A stretch of DNA of 64,000 nt from Piper betle (lineage: Eukaryota; Streptophyta; Magnoliopsida; Piperales; Piperaceae): positions 1 through 64,000 of the forward strand of contig JAURVB010013141.1 of the NCBI GenBank assembly GCA_033002965.1, written 5' to 3'. Shown in pieces: positions 38,137 through 50,757 of this stretch (position 1 is the first letter of the stretch; the number at the start of each line of letters is the position of its first letter). The translations under genes and the position numbers were made by a program. The notes below the pieces were generated by a model that saw only the letters and a program-made list of their open reading frames with translations, did no database searches and was not told the origin of the DNA.

Positions 38137-38388
38137 TTACTTGCCCCTCAAAGCTTTGAAGTATCCACTTTGGTCGCTCTCAAACACCGCGCTGGCTATC
38201 ATAAAACCTCCTCTCCCGGGAGCTTTCATCATCTTCACAGATCCTCTCACTATTATCAGCACCTTCATGATTTTTACTACTTTTATCATCACTATAGCTT
38301 TTAACATCATTTTCAGTAGTCCAGGAACGTAGTACGGCAGCAATAGCAGCAACACCGATATTCCACACTGCCACGGATATTGCCTCAC
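38137..38388 (-). pseudogene. Array unit B, type 2 gene
   Basis: Frame ISVLLLLLPYYVPGLLKMM, then GSVKMMKAPGRGGFM and FESDQSGYFKALRGK with a normal stop. It has no LLP expansion. The ATG is about 5 nt from TATAAA (38,393-38,398), so translation from it is doubtful. If a start lies further down, a small membrane protein with the family tail could still be made. Confidence 0.5.
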
Positions 38389-39019
38389 TAACTTTATAGG
38401 AAAAGAAATTTCTTTAGGCCATTGTTATATGGGGTGCAGTCCCATTAAGAGGATGACCCAAATGAAATTATGACAACAAGTGAGGAGTCATGGAGTTGGA
38501 CGATCCAACTTCCAGGGCTTTGGGAAAAGAAAGAAGCTGCTTTATTTCCCGGCGACTCTATTAATGCATTTGTCCAAGGGACGGGGGTACTTTCCCAAGA
38601 TCTTGGGCAAGAAGGCCGATTAATGAGACCCTAAACAATTGCTAGAAACCAAGAGTCTCATTACTTACTGCCACTCCATTTACAAAGTAACTTTTTTAAA
38701 ATCTTGCCCAACATGAATGAAACGATTGATTTTTTTCGCAGAACAGAAAAGACGATTTAACTGAAGGGAGCGATTGACCTGGCGATAAGCAGTGTGGAGA
38801 GTTTTGTAGCGGATAATAACATTCGAAACTGAGATGCTACAAGCCCAGAGATTTTCACTTATATTAAGAACTTGAACACATCAGAGAAGAAAATGACGCT
38901 TTTCTTCGAGACCCAAAGCACACGTAGATCCTAATAAGTAAAATAAAAAGCGGTGCAATTCATGAAATACATGCATCTGGAAGCTCACGACAGATCTCAG
39001 CAGGTGATGATCACTAGCG

Positions 39020-39330
39020 TCACTTGGCCCTCAAATCTCTGAAGTACCCTCTTGGGTTCCCTTCAAACGCCGACCTACGTATCTTCTCACCACCCCTTCC
39101 TGGTGCTTTCATCATCTTCCCCGGTGTTCCTGGCTTGGGAAAGCCAAGCCAAAGCAGGAGCAGCAACAAAGATCCAGACAGCCATGGATGTTCTTTGACA
39201 GTCTCCCAAACAAGTTCTCTCAACTTCTCCATGAGGTAGACCAACAAGGATTAGTTCAAAGCGGCTTCTGCGCTCCCTTCTATCTTCCTCTCAGTCGATC
39301 ACTCGTCCCTGTAAATAATAAAACCATCTC
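39020..39330 (-). pseudogene. Array unit B, type 3 gene lacking the repeat region
   Basis: Same structure and same TAG after LRGR as the unit A copy, with the repeat region missing. Frame 39,020-39,247 retains WLSGSLLLLLLWLGFPKPG and the tail GKMMKAPGRGGEKIRRSAFE then NPRGYFRDLRAK. Confidence 0.55.
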
Positions 39331-40209
39331 CTTCAATATATACTGGCAAAAGAAACTAATGTTCACCATCCAATGCACGCATTACGAATACGATGAGAAA
39401 GCATTCTACGTATTTTCTTACCTCCTAAGGATACCAAAAAGCCGGTCGAAGCTTTTTTTTTTTGGTCAATTGGGTATTCAGTAGGTTGCATGAAGATAAG
39501 ATATCAGGTCCTACGTCTGGAATCTTGGTACTGAAAATCATTAAACTTTAGTGGTGGGAATGGACTGGTCTAGGATGGAGAAAGCAATAGGCAAGACGTA
39601 CCATTGGGTCTGTAGTCTATTTTTAATGACACAGCACGCCACAGTTAGAATCTTCAAACTCTTACGTTTGATATATCAAAACGAGGCTAATGACATCATA
39701 GTCCACTTTGTTATGTGTAGTAGTTTATCTTAAACCATGGACTAGTAATCGGCAATGCAGTAAAATAAAAGGGGCTCCCATGTTCTTCATAATTTCTGTT
39801 AGCATTACTTCTACTTTTAACCAATATGCGACCAAATCAGGCTCTTAAACGAAGGCTCCATAGATGAGAATAGTCATGGAATCCGTACTAGCACTTGCGG
39901 GAAAGAAGGGGCCAACCTGCTGCTTTCCAGGTGAGCGAAAGCATGTGTTGTCCATAATTACCACACGAGGAATGCCTTAGCCTATACGCGAACAGGACCG
40001 AAGGTATCTCAATAAAGAAGAATCATAATATGACGTTGTTTACATCAAATGAATGCCTACTTTACCTTTCTGAGTTTTTTATTTTTTTCATTTATAAATA
40101 AACTGCAATTATAGAGCGGGAAAATTACTTTGTTATAAAAATATAAAATTCAGCTATTAAAGGCAAAGCTCTATTTCTAGCTCAAGATACTCGAGACAAG
40201 GAAAATCAT

Positions 40210-41049
40210 ATGGAGATCAGCAGTGTGGAGAGGTTCGTGATGGAGAAGCTGCACCAGCTGCTGCTTCTGTTGGAGAACTTCTGGGGATATATGCTTTGAT
40301 AGTTCTGACGAGGTTCTTCCGCGGGAAACCAGGTTGAGACGCTCAATCACTATTGTCTATCGGCCTCTCTACTTAAGTTTCCTATTCTGTTTTGGGCCCA
40401 ACGTGCCCCTAAAACGAAACTTCAATATATAAGTAACCTCCGTGATATCGGATAAATCTAACAATTCTCCTCACTTAAATCGTCCCTCCTGCACCATAGG
40501 TTAATATATTATAGTAAACTTATTCCAAGTTGGGCTAGCCCTACTTGAATTACTTTCTCCTCACTGTATATAAGCTCATATTTTATAGTAAAGTTTCGAG
40601 GGACTCCAAATCGACGTGTTATAGTAAAATTATTCCAATTTGGGCTAACCTTACTCGAATCATTTTCCCTCACTATATGTAGGCTCACATTTTATAGTAA
40701 AATTTCGAGAGAGACTCCAAAGGTTTTGATACCACTATTGAGCCCAATGGGCCCAAAAAAGACTTGCAACAGGTTTTACGAGCTTTTTAATCTAAACAAA
40801 AAGCGAGTTTAAAGAATAAAAATTTTCTATTAATTTATATATAAATAATCAATCACTTCAAAATATATTGTGAGATAAACCCAACATTTTGTTGCCTCGT
40901 TATTGTCACAGTGGCGGTGGTAGAGTGAGAATGATGAAAGCATCGGTAAGGAACGGCGTTCTCATGCCCAGAGCCCGTTCGAAGCCAACTACAAAACATA
41001 TTTTAGAGGCTTACACGTAGGCCAGCCTCTTTGGGAGTATGTTGTGTAA
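40210..41049 (+). pseudogene. Array unit B, type 4 gene, interrupted
   Basis: MEISSVERFVMEKLHQLLLLLEN is followed by the same TGA and deletion as in unit A, and by a TRIM-like insertion at 40,388-40,886. The 3' part retains RVRMMKAS and degraded tail codons up to about 41,049. Not functional. Confidence 0.75.
40388..40886 (-). mobile_element. TRIM-like element, copy B
   Basis: Begins TGTTTTGGGCCC and ends CCCAACA. The internal primer-site-like TTGATACCAC (near 40,726-40,735) adjoins the second short LTR. Same position and internal repeats as copy A. Confidence 0.65.
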
Positions 41050-41624
41050 CCTGTGCCCTCTAATAGCCCGTCTGTATTTCTTTGATTTTCACTATTTCTA
41101 TGAGTTATGTGAGGGGGTTGCTTTGTAATATGTATGACAACTGAATGCTAAAAGCTTTCGTAGGTATGGATACGAACATGAAAGTGATTTTTTTACGTGT
41201 AATTTGTATGGATACGAAGGTGGCTTTATAGTGACTATTCGTTCCCGTTCGGTGTATGGATCTTCAGTAAACTGTTGGAAATGGACATAAATATATACAT
41301 GAATCGGGAATTGTATCATATGTTATTATATAAGGTTGGCTAAATTAAATTGATCTACTAAAGTTTAGGGTTATGAGCAATAAATTAAAATGTGGAATTT
41401 AATGAGAAAAGTGTGGAATTTAATGAGAAAGGGTTTCCATGTGAATGATAAATCGGCCAAAAGGAAGGTTTATTATTTGACAGGATTTATTATCTATATT
41501 TTATTATTGCACTAAGAGTACAATTTACAAATTGATATTTCTGTCGAAAGACTAAATATTGATGTTATGTTAGGTATCTATTAATGGGATTAATAATTAT
41601 TAATCATATTGTGAGCATGTTGTT

Positions 41625-42430
41625 TTGGCTTCAGTTAATCAGTCTGCTTCTATAATTTTTGCCAACATAAACTCAGTACCAATGCTTAAAGATAACTTTA
41701 AGGATTGGAAAGAAAACATAATGATTATTCTCGGCTGTATGGATCTTGACCTTGCATTAAGGACTGAACAACCTGCTTCTCTTACTAATAAAAGTTCCAA
41801 TGAGGACAAACGGGACATTGAGAAATGGGAACGTTCAAATCGCATGAGTCTTATGATCATGAAATGGGGAATTCCAGAGACCTTCAGGGGCGATGTGTCA
41901 GAAAAGGTTACTACAGCCAGTGAGTTTCTTAAAGAAATTGAAAAGCGTTTTGCCAAAAATGATAAAGCTGAAACAAGTACGCTTTTGACGAACTTGATTT
42001 CAATGAGGTATAAAGGCAAAACAAGCATAAGGGAGTACATCTTAGAGATGTCTAACATTGCTTCAAAACTAAAAGCACTAAAGTTAGAGCTATCTGAAGA
42101 TTTGCTCGTGCATTTAGTTTTAATTTCTCTACCTACACAATTTGGTCAATTCAAGGTCAGTTACAACTGTCAAAGGGATAAATGGACTCTTAATGAGCTC
42201 ATGGACTCTTAATGAGCTCATTTCTTATTGTGTGCAAGAAGAAGAAAGATTGAAACAAGAACAGGTTCAGAGTGCTCACTTGGCTAGTACCTATAAGGAT
42301 AAAAATAAGAAAAAAAGAGGGCTAAGGATGCTGATAATGGGTCTCACACACAACAGCAAAAGAAAGAAAATCAAGTTTCTTGTTGTTTCTTTTGTGGTAA
42401 ACCTGGACATATGAAGAAGGAATACACTAA
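41625..42430 (+). pseudogene. Copia 2 gag
   Basis: Capsid-like frame from codon 41,625 (TTG, where ATG would be expected before ASVNQS): NFKDWKENIMIILGCMDLDL and IREYILEMSNIASKLKAL. A perfect 19-bp tandem duplication (42,182-42,200 and 42,201-42,219) shifts the frame and causes a stop after NELMDS. The downstream frame carries the zinc knuckle CFFCGKPGHMKKEY, in which the last Cys of CCHC is Tyr. Confidence 0.85.
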
Positions 42431-43708
42431 GTATCATGCCTGGCGTGTAAAGAAAGGTTCATTTCTTAATTTTGTTTGTTCTGAGGTTAATCTAGTTTCA
42501 GTACCAATACACACTTGGTGGCTAGATTCAGGTGCTACTATTCACATAAGTGTGTCAATGCAGGGTTGCCTGAGTTACAGAAAGCCAAATGATGCTGAAA
42601 GATTCATCTATATGGGTGATGGCAAATCAGTTATAGTTGAAGTAATAGGGATTTTAGATTATTATTAGAGACAAGATTTTATTTGGATTTGAAAGAGACA
42701 TATGTAGTACCGTCTTTTAGACGAAATTTGGTTTCTATTTCTATATTGGACAAATCTGGTTACTCTTGTTCATTTAGAAATAATAAGTTTAGTCTTTTTC
42801 TAAATTCAAATATTGTGGGTACAGGGGTCCTTGTCTTTTTATGATAATCTATATTTCTTGATACTATTGCATCTTTTAATGAAACCTTGCATGTGGAACT
42901 ATGTGGTACAAAAAGAAAATTAACCAATGAGAATTCTGCTTTACTATGGCATAAGCGTTTAGGACACATTTCTAAACAAAGAATTGTACGACTTATGTCA
43001 GATGGAATTCTTGATTCTCTTAATTTTGCAGATTTTCAAATCTGTATTGGGTGCATTAAGGGAAAACAAACAAATATAAGGAGACTAGGTGCCAATAGAT
43101 CTTCAAACGTCTTAGAACTAATACATATGGACATTTGTGGGCCCTTCCCTACGGCTTCTTGGAATGGTCAACAATATTTTATTACGTTCATAGACGATTA
43201 TTCTCGTTATGGTTACCTTTATCTCATTCATGAGAAGTCTCAAGCATTGGACGTATTTAAGGCATATAAAGCTGAAGTTGAGAACCAACTTGACAGAACT
43301 ATTAAGGCTATCAGATCTGATCGTGGTGGTGAATACTATGGCAGATATGATGGATCAGGTGTACAGCGTCCAGGACCATTTGCCAAATTTCTAGAAGAAT
43401 GTGGAATCGTCCCGCAATACACAATGCCAGGTACTCCTAGTATGAATGGTGTTACTGAGAGACGAAACCGAACATTAAAGGACATGGTAAGAAGTATGAT
43501 TGCTCATACTACTTTGCCTGATTCACTCTGGGGTGAGGCACTAAAGACGGCAGTATATCTTCTTAATAGAGTACCGACAAAAGCAACAGTTAAGACCCCT
43601 TATGAATTATGGACCAGAAAAAGGCCTAGTATAATGCATTTACGCATTTGGGGTTGTCCAGCTGAAGCAAGGCCTTATAGGCCGAATGAAAGGAAACTGG
43701 ACTCATAG
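42431..43708 (+). pseudogene. Copia 2 protease and integrase
   Basis: Protease motif WWLDSGATIHI near 42,520, with a stop after GILDYY. The integrase frame 42,887-43,708 has the HH-CC region ([13 protein letters not shown] and CIGCIKGK), [15 protein letters not shown] and VTERRNRTL carrying the D, D and E residues, then [13 protein letters not shown] stop at 43,706 ends it before the RT frame. Structurally well preserved. Confidence 0.88.
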
Positions 43709-44025
43709 AACAATAAGCAGTTATTTTGTTGGGTACTCTGATCGATCAATAGGGTATAAGTTTTATGATCCCACAATTAAGTCATTCTTTGAGACGAGAA
43801 ATGCCCAGTTTTTGAGGATGTTGGTTTGGAAGGGGAAATGAGGTTAGAGACTTTGTCTTTGAAGAAGAATCTGATTCTCTTCCCATAATTATTTTTGATA
43901 AAAATCAGGATCAGGATCATATTTCTGATGTAATTCAAGAAACAGTACCAGAATTACAAGACTTTGTCGAGAATCTCCCTACTCAAGTTATACCTGAAGG
44001 ACAAACTCAACAACCTCAAGAGCAA

Positions 44026-45566
44026 ATGTCATTGAGGAGATCAACAAGAGAAAGGAGAAAAGCAATTTCAGATGATTATATTATCTTTCTCCAAGAACAT
44101 GAGGATAACAATGAAATGGTTGATGATCTAATCAGTTTTCATCAGGTCATGAAGAGTTCTAATTCTCAAAAGTGGATTGATGCCATGAATGAAGAGATGA
44201 AGTCCATGAAAACTAATGACGTTTGGGATCTTGTCTTATTGCCTGAAGGTGCGAAACCCATTGGTTGCAAATGGATATTTAAAACCAAGAGGGATTCAAA
44301 GGGTAATATAGAAAGATATAAGGCTCATCTTGTTGCAAAGGGCTTTACTCAAAAGGAAGGCATTGATTATAATGAGACTTTCTCGCTAGTTTCATCGAAA
44401 GACTCGTTCAGAATAATTATGGCATTAGTGGCACATTTTGATCTTGAGTTACATCAGATGGATGTAAAGATTGTGTTTCTAAATGGTGACATTGATGAAA
44501 CAATTTATATGGTGCAACCAGAAAACTTTGTATTAGGAGATTCAAAGAAGATGGTTTGCAAATTAAAGAAATCCATCTATGGACTTAAGCAGGCTTCTCG
44601 TCAATGGTATCACAAATTTCATCAAGTGATTCTTTCATTTGGTTTTGAGATGAATGTGATTGATGATTGTATATACCATAAGTTTAGTGGGAGTAAGTAT
44701 ATTTTCCTGGTTTTATATGTTGATGATATATTACTTGCCAGTAATAATATAGATTTTTTGCACGAAACTAAGAATCTTTTGTCAAAGAAATTTGAAATGA
44801 AAGATCTTGGTAATGCATCTTTTGTATTAGGAATTCAAATACATCGGAATCGCGATCGATGTATACTTGGATTATCACAAAAGACATATATAGAAAAAGT
44901 GCTTAAAAGATTTGGCATGCAAAATTGTAAACCAGGAGATACCCCTATTTCTAAAGGAGACAAATTCAGTCTCAATCAATGCCCTAAAAATGATATAGAA
45001 GAAAAGGAAATGCAAAAGATTCCCTATGCTTCAGTAGTGGGAAGTCTTATGTATGCTCAAGTATGTACGCGTCCAGATATTGCGTATATTGTTGGAATGT
45101 TGGGCAGATATCTAAGTAATCCAGGGTTGGATCACTGGATAGCAGCCAAAAGGGTCATGAGGTATCTTCAGAAAACAAAACATTACATGCTCACATATCG
45201 GAAATCAGATCAACTTGAGATCACAGGATATTCTGATTCCGATTTTGCTGGATGTCAAGATAGTCATCGATCCACTTCTGGCTATGTCTATCTACTAGCT
45301 GGCGGAGCTATTTCTTGGAAAAGTGCTAAGCAGACACTCATAGCTTCTTCCACTATGGCAGCCGAATTCATAGCTTGTTATGAGGCATCCAATCAGGGAA
45401 TATGGTTGCGGAATTTTGTCACAGGGCTGCGTATTGTTGATAATATTGAAAGACCACTTAAGATATTTTGTGACAATCAGTCTGCAGTATCATATTCAAA
45501 TAACAACAGAAGCTCATATAAATCAAAACATATACAGATCAAGTTCCTTGTTGTGAAAGAAAGAGT
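44026..45566 (+). pseudogene. Copia 2 reverse transcriptase and RNase H
   Basis: Long open frame with GCKWIFKTKRDSKGNIERYK, HQMDVKIVFLNGDIDE, IYGLKQASRQW and an intact catalytic LYVDDILLASN, then RNase H with GYSDSDFAG, SSTMAAEFIACYEA and CDNQSAVSYSNN. The last residues (VLLHLRSTTLFT) are encoded by unrelated TRIM-derived sequence, so the RNase H end is lost. Confidence 0.88.
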
Positions 45567-46190
45567 TCTCCTACACCTTAGGTCAACAACTCTCTTCACT
45601 TAAATCAGTTCTCCTACACCTTAGGTCAACATGTTATAATAAAATTATTTCAATTCGGGCTAACCCTACTAGAATCATTTTCTCCACACTATATATAGGC
45701 CCATATTTTATAGTAAAGTTTCTAGGGACTGCAAATCGACATGTTATGTAAAGTTATTCTAATTCGGGCTAACCTTATTCGAATTATTTTTCCCTCAATA
45801 TATGTAGGCTCACATTTTATAATAAAATTTTGAGAGAGACTCCAAAGGTTCTGATACCACTGTTGGGCTTAATGGGCCCAAAGAAGACTTGCAACAGGTT
45901 TTACCAGCTTTCTTAATCTAAACAAAAAATAAATTTAAGGAATAAAATTTTCTTATTAATTTATATATAAATAATCAATCACCTCAAAATATAATGTGAG
46001 ATAAACCCAATACTTTGTTGCCTATACTGTTCTTGTCGTAGCGGTGGTGGTAGAGTGAGAATGATGAAAGCCTCGGGAAGGAACGACCTTCTTATGCCGA
46101 GAGCGAGCCCGTTCGAAGCCAACTGCAGAACATATTTCAGAGGCTTACATGCAGGCCAGCCTCTTTGGGAGTATGTTGTGTAACCTGTGC
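45567..46190 (+). pseudogene. 3' half of a type 4 gene with part of TRIM copy C
   Basis: Begins in the TRIM internal region (a 25-bp stretch, TTCTCCTACACC..., is repeated at the join), includes CTGATACCACTGTTGGGC near 45,850, and leaves the TRIM at about 46,012. GGGRVRMMKAS and tail codons follow at 46,035-46,150. The 5' half of this gene is absent. Confidence 0.75.
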
Positions 46191-46634
46191 CCTCTATTAG
46201 CCCGTCTGTATTTCTTGGATTTTCACCATTTCTATGAGTTATGTGAGGGGGTTGCTTTGTAATATATATGACAACTGAATGCTAAAAGCTTTCGTAGGTA
46301 TAGATACGAACATGAAAGTGATTTTTGCGTGTAATTTGTATGGATATGAAGGTGGCTTTATAGTGACTATTCGTTCCGGTTCGGAGTATGGATTTACAGA
46401 AAACGAGATGAAGAAATTTTAAAAATTGGATAAAAACCACAAAATAAACTCAAGGAAGCTGATAGCTTCTATCTCCAAATTGAAATAATATATGAATATT
46501 ATATAAAGCTGTCTAATTTTTTTTTTAAAAAAAGGGAAACAATGAAAAAAAATCCTAATTAGGGGAAGAGGGGGAAAAGGAAGAAGAACCAGATTTGGTA
46601 TCCACCAAAAAAATAATTTTTATTTGACAATCAA

Positions 46635-46983
46635 TTTCTGCATCATCTTTATTAGCAGCTTTAGTCCAGGTAAGGAATGCAACATCACAAGAAGTAGCGA
46701 TGATCCACACAGCAAAGGATGCTTCTTCTCAGACTCCACACCATTTTCACCGGCTTTGATGACCAAAGGGACGAAATGCTGCTCAATGTTATCAAGAACG
46801 ACGCCATGACCCTTCTCCATATGGGGCAGGAGCTCATCCATGGACCTCTCCACTGCGTTTGCTCACTGAGCTCATCAACTGGGGAAGATGCTTCTCTGCT
46901 TTCTGCCTCGAAAAGTCCACCACCTTCCATCCAAGGGCAAGGAAATCGTTGGCTAAAGAAATGCATTGAAAACAGTTTTTGAG
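46635..46983 (-). pseudogene. Type 1 gene, copy C
   Basis: Same junction at 46,634/46,635 as unit B, so the tail is missing. The frame 46,620-46,853 carries MDELLPHMEKG and HFVPLVIKAGEN. A one-base insertion after ERS breaks the upstream FSRQKAEKHLPQL part. The N-terminal codons and TATA region (about 90 bp in unit A) are deleted, and a solo LTR sits at the scar. Confidence 0.7.
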
Positions 46984-46988
46984 CACCA

Positions 46989-49900
46989 TGTAAAACCCGC
47001 GACTCGAGTCAGGGTTTTATAGTCGTTAGCCGGTTGGTTTGACCGTAGTTTGAGTCGGTTCAGCTTTCAGAACACGTGTGCGGGGCCGAGGCCGATCGTG
47101 CGCACGTGCTATGAGGGTTTATGTATACCCAAGTATCGATGATAGTGTTAGATACGCATCAGCAAACTGAGTTATTAGTAGATATGAGAGTATACAGTTG
47201 ATGATTTTATTTTATTTTTATGTTGTGACCGTAGAATTAGTTTAGGCCGAATAACGCATTAGGACGCGTTAGATGGTATTAAGGTGGGTTATTAGTTATA
47301 CGACATGTCATTTGGATGTTGTGATATTTTGTTTGAGTTTATGGGATTTTTCCCAATTTTTCTGGATTTTTATAGGATTTATTCCGAGTTCGTTATCATT
47401 CTTGACTCGAGCTAGTGTCGAGTCAAGTCTTATTTACAACTTTGCCACCCCCTCAACTTCTCATCTTCCTCCCCCCACCGTGTTTTCACCGCCGCTGCCC
47501 CTAAGATTTTTCCACCGCCATCGACGCCACCTCGCCGCCGGTCGACGCGGTCCAGCCCGGCTGTGCCGTCGCCTTGCCGCCTCGACCACGACCGGCCACC
47601 GTCCGGCTGTCGCAACGCCGGAAATTGCCCTCGATTTCCCATCGTTCCCGACATGATTCCGCCGCCATCTGCGCCGGACCGCCGACCGCCGTCTGCGCCG
47701 GACTGCCGCCGCCATGACGTTGGAGCTTCTCCCCTCAACCTCCCCTACCTTTTCCCTCTGTTTAGCGCCGCTGTCGAGGCCGGCCATGGGTTTGATCGGA
47801 GCGGCCGACAGCCCCGGCCGCACTCGACGCCGCCGTTGGTGGCCATCACTGCCGCAGCTGCCCTCATCGTCACCACCATTGGGTTCAGCTCACCGAGACG
47901 GTGGTAACCCCTATCTCCGATTGCCTCGCCAGAGTAGTCACCGGAAAACCACCGGAGCTGCCGGAAAACCGCCGGCACAGTCACCGGAAAACGGCCTACT
48001 CACCTTCACCGCCTTCGTCCGTCGGCACCGATTTCAGCGCCGATCGCGAGGTGGTTCTTCATTCTTTTTTTAGAATTATTACATGTTGTGGTCATGGTAG
48101 CATATTATTAGGATTAATTTTATTAACTTCATGATTTTAGTTTAATTAATCGTGATTATGATAAATATGTGATGATTAGCGTAAATTGTGTTGTATGATG
48201 TGAATGCTTAGTAATGAGATTGTTAGTAAACCATTGAATAGTTAATTAAATGCTTGCAAACTATTTAATTTATGAATTAGTATGAATTAGGTTTTGCATG
48301 CTAGCATTAAGTTAAACAGATTAAATTGATTAAACCATTGTCACCTAATTAGAATAGGTATGCTTTGAAATTGGAATTAAAAGTGCTAGGTAATAAGTAA
48401 CATATGAAATGATAAAATTATTAACTTGCTTGACAATTAGAGATATAGGGTAATTGTCGAGATGATTGTCATGTTTGATTAGATGATTGTATGCATGTGG
48501 ATATATTAGTTATATAGGTGTGCATCATATATGTATGGGGGTTAGTAAATAGTTATGTTCATGTAGGTTCGTTGCAGGAGCTCGCTGTCTAGGCACGAGA
48601 CTGTGCTGGGAGCTTCTGACAGGTCCGTTAGGACACGCTTCTCAGGTTTTATCGCTCCATTCTATCGGTGATTTGATTTATTGATCGTAGGACGTGTTAG
48701 GTGGATGATTTATTGGACCCCACCTAACACGGGTCACCTGGTCGATGTTTTTCGGAATTTATAACCCTTGAGGATGAGATCCCTCGAGTTTGTTTTCGAA
48801 AATAAGATCCACCTCAAGTTGCCTTCGGGCCTATTATAATAAATCCTGACCCATCCCTATAAATAGTTTTATCGAGTTTTCAGTGAGACAAGAGAAGATG
48901 AGTCGACTGCACGTACCATGAGCGGATGCCGTGCTAGTCAAAGCGGGCTCTGGATTAGTGCCAGCGGACTGTTCCATTCCCGAGGGATCCTGACAACTCC
49001 GCGTTTGAGTTCCTCACACCCGGAGGACGTGGAGGTTTACGGGTACTGTTTAGTACAGCTGACAACTCCGCGTTTGAGTTCCTCACACCCAGAGGACATG
49101 GAGGTTTACAGGTACTGTTTAGTACAGCGCATATCCGGACTTGTGGTTTAAAGGGTACTAAAGGCGACTGCCTGAGAGTGCTCGGTCTACGTGCTCAAGG
49201 CCAGGAGTAATATGGAGGTGCGGAGAGGGCTTAGGATAAAAGTTTTACGTGAAGTACTGAAAAAGAAGTGTCGTGAGCAGCACAGTACCAGATAGATTGG
49301 GATGCTGTTGAGTCAGCTGCTCGACGGCTCCTTTGTAGTTGCCCTTATGAGAGTTCTTGAGGAAGATATATATGATGGTTTGATTTTCATGAGAGTTTGC
49401 TCTCATGTTCCAGTTTGATATTAGTTATTTCCGGACCAGTGACACCCGTTGCTGACATTTTTCTACTATATGTAGGTGAGGATGATGATTGGTGTATGCC
49501 GGCCTCGACGAAGGAGTAGCGCTTGCATTGCACACACATACCTGGTGCCGCGCCGACTTTTGCGTAAGATGTGATGTGATTGGCTTTTGTAGTAGATTTA
49601 CATATTTGTATTTATGCATGTGTTTGTGAGGCTTGTATGCCTTATTTTAGAAATGCGTGGGAATGTTTTGAGAAAGGCTCTAAAGATGTGTTATGTTGAA
49701 ATGAAAAGGAATCAAATGAGCTGAGTATGAGATTGTAGGTGGCTAGACCCAATTACGTATGTTTGGATGATTTGAAGTCTGTTACGATATAAATTGTTGT
49801 TTTATATATGTACATATTGTGCCGTATTTTAACAGGTCATCCCCTTATTACATTTTTAGGGGAGGCTCTGTCCGTTTTATTCTAGATTTTATGAATTTTA

Positions 49901-50143
49901 TTGATATTTTAATTATTTTTGTGTGCGGTGATTATCATGACATTTACATAGTATCCTGTTAGAGTTTACATCTCATTCATATATTGTTTGCGCATTAGCG
50001 GCGTGCTCCATCTTGAGACGTTGAGAGGGTTATGTCGTAGCCGTTTAGGTTTTGGGTCAGCCAACTTAATCGGTTTACGAGTAGTTCGATCCTTTGTAAC
50101 AGTTCTGACCCGAGTTGAGAGTAAACCGGATTGGGGTGTTGCA
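46989..50143 (+). mobile_element. Solo Gypsy-type LTR, about 3.2 kb
   Basis: Begins TGTAAAACCC, ends GGGTGTTGCA, and is flanked by a perfect 5-bp duplication, CACCA (46,984-46,988 and 50,144-50,148). The near-inverted ends match chromovirus-type (Tekay-like) LTRs. No primer site, polypurine tract or coding domain found. A GC-rich block lies at 47,450-48,050. Its first kilobase resembles parts of the two chimeric hAT elements. Confidence 0.75.
48989..49126. repeat. 69-bp tandem duplication in the solo LTR
   Basis: Two copies of a block starting CTGACAACTCCGCG and ending TTTAGTACAG, differing at only a few bases. Confidence 0.85.
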
Positions 50144-50148
50144 CACCA

Positions 50149-50757
50149 TATACAACAAGTGAGGAGTCATGGAGCCCGACGTCCCAACTTCCAGAGCTCC
50201 AGGAAAAGAAGGAAGCTGCTTTATTCCTAACGACCTCATCAATGCATTTGTTGTGAAAACAGGGGAAAGATGATAGAACCTAGGATCTTGGTACGTACAA
50301 AGTTAGATCGGTACTCTTAAAGTAATAATCATTCCTTTGTAATTATGTACTTCTCCGTCTGTTCAGTAAGCTTTCTCAACCTTACCCAAGATGATCAAAC
50401 AGATAGTGGCTCGGGGATGAGCAATAGTGTCTAGTCACTAGAGTGGAGAGTGTTTTGTCATGGATAAGAGCATATGAAGGCAAGATACTAAAAGCCATTA
50501 ACTAAATACTGGAACACGTTAAAAGACGAAAATGAAGCTTCTCTTAAATTGTGAGTTGTGAGGTAGCTTAACAATGTTTCTATGGTGAACAAGAGAAATC
50601 AGTGCCTAACCTTTTTTACTATTAAAAAATAAGTAAACACATCATTTCGACAACACTGCAGAGGCAAACATAATTTTTTTCCTAGCTCAAGACAGTTGTT
50701 AGATTACTGCCGCAAGCATCAAAGCATCTGCTAATTCGTTCATGCATGCATTCGCAA
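50149..50757 (-). promoter_or_regulatory. Upstream block of type 1 copy C and spacer to type 2 copy C
   Basis: Contains the conserved CCATGACTCCTCAC (minus strand, near 50,158-50,171) and then sequence alignable with 32,210-32,730 of unit A. It is cut off from its gene by the solo LTR. Confidence 0.55.

Larger units (their letters stand above)
41273..45566 (+). mobile_element. Copia element 2, 3' truncated
   Basis: Starts TGTTGGAAATGGACATAAAT at the 3' flank of the unit B type 4 gene, where the homologous flank at 59,430 continues uninterrupted. The LTR end and primer site could not be fixed. Gag, protease, integrase, RT and RNase H follow in Copia order. The element breaks off inside the end of RNase H at about 45,566, joining TRIM sequence of another array unit, so there is no 3' LTR. 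Confidence 0.8.

Noticed and set aside
47273..48134. Pro/Arg-rich open frames in the solo LTR
   Set aside because: Six-frame openness from GC richness inside a TG...CA element with a 5-bp target duplication.
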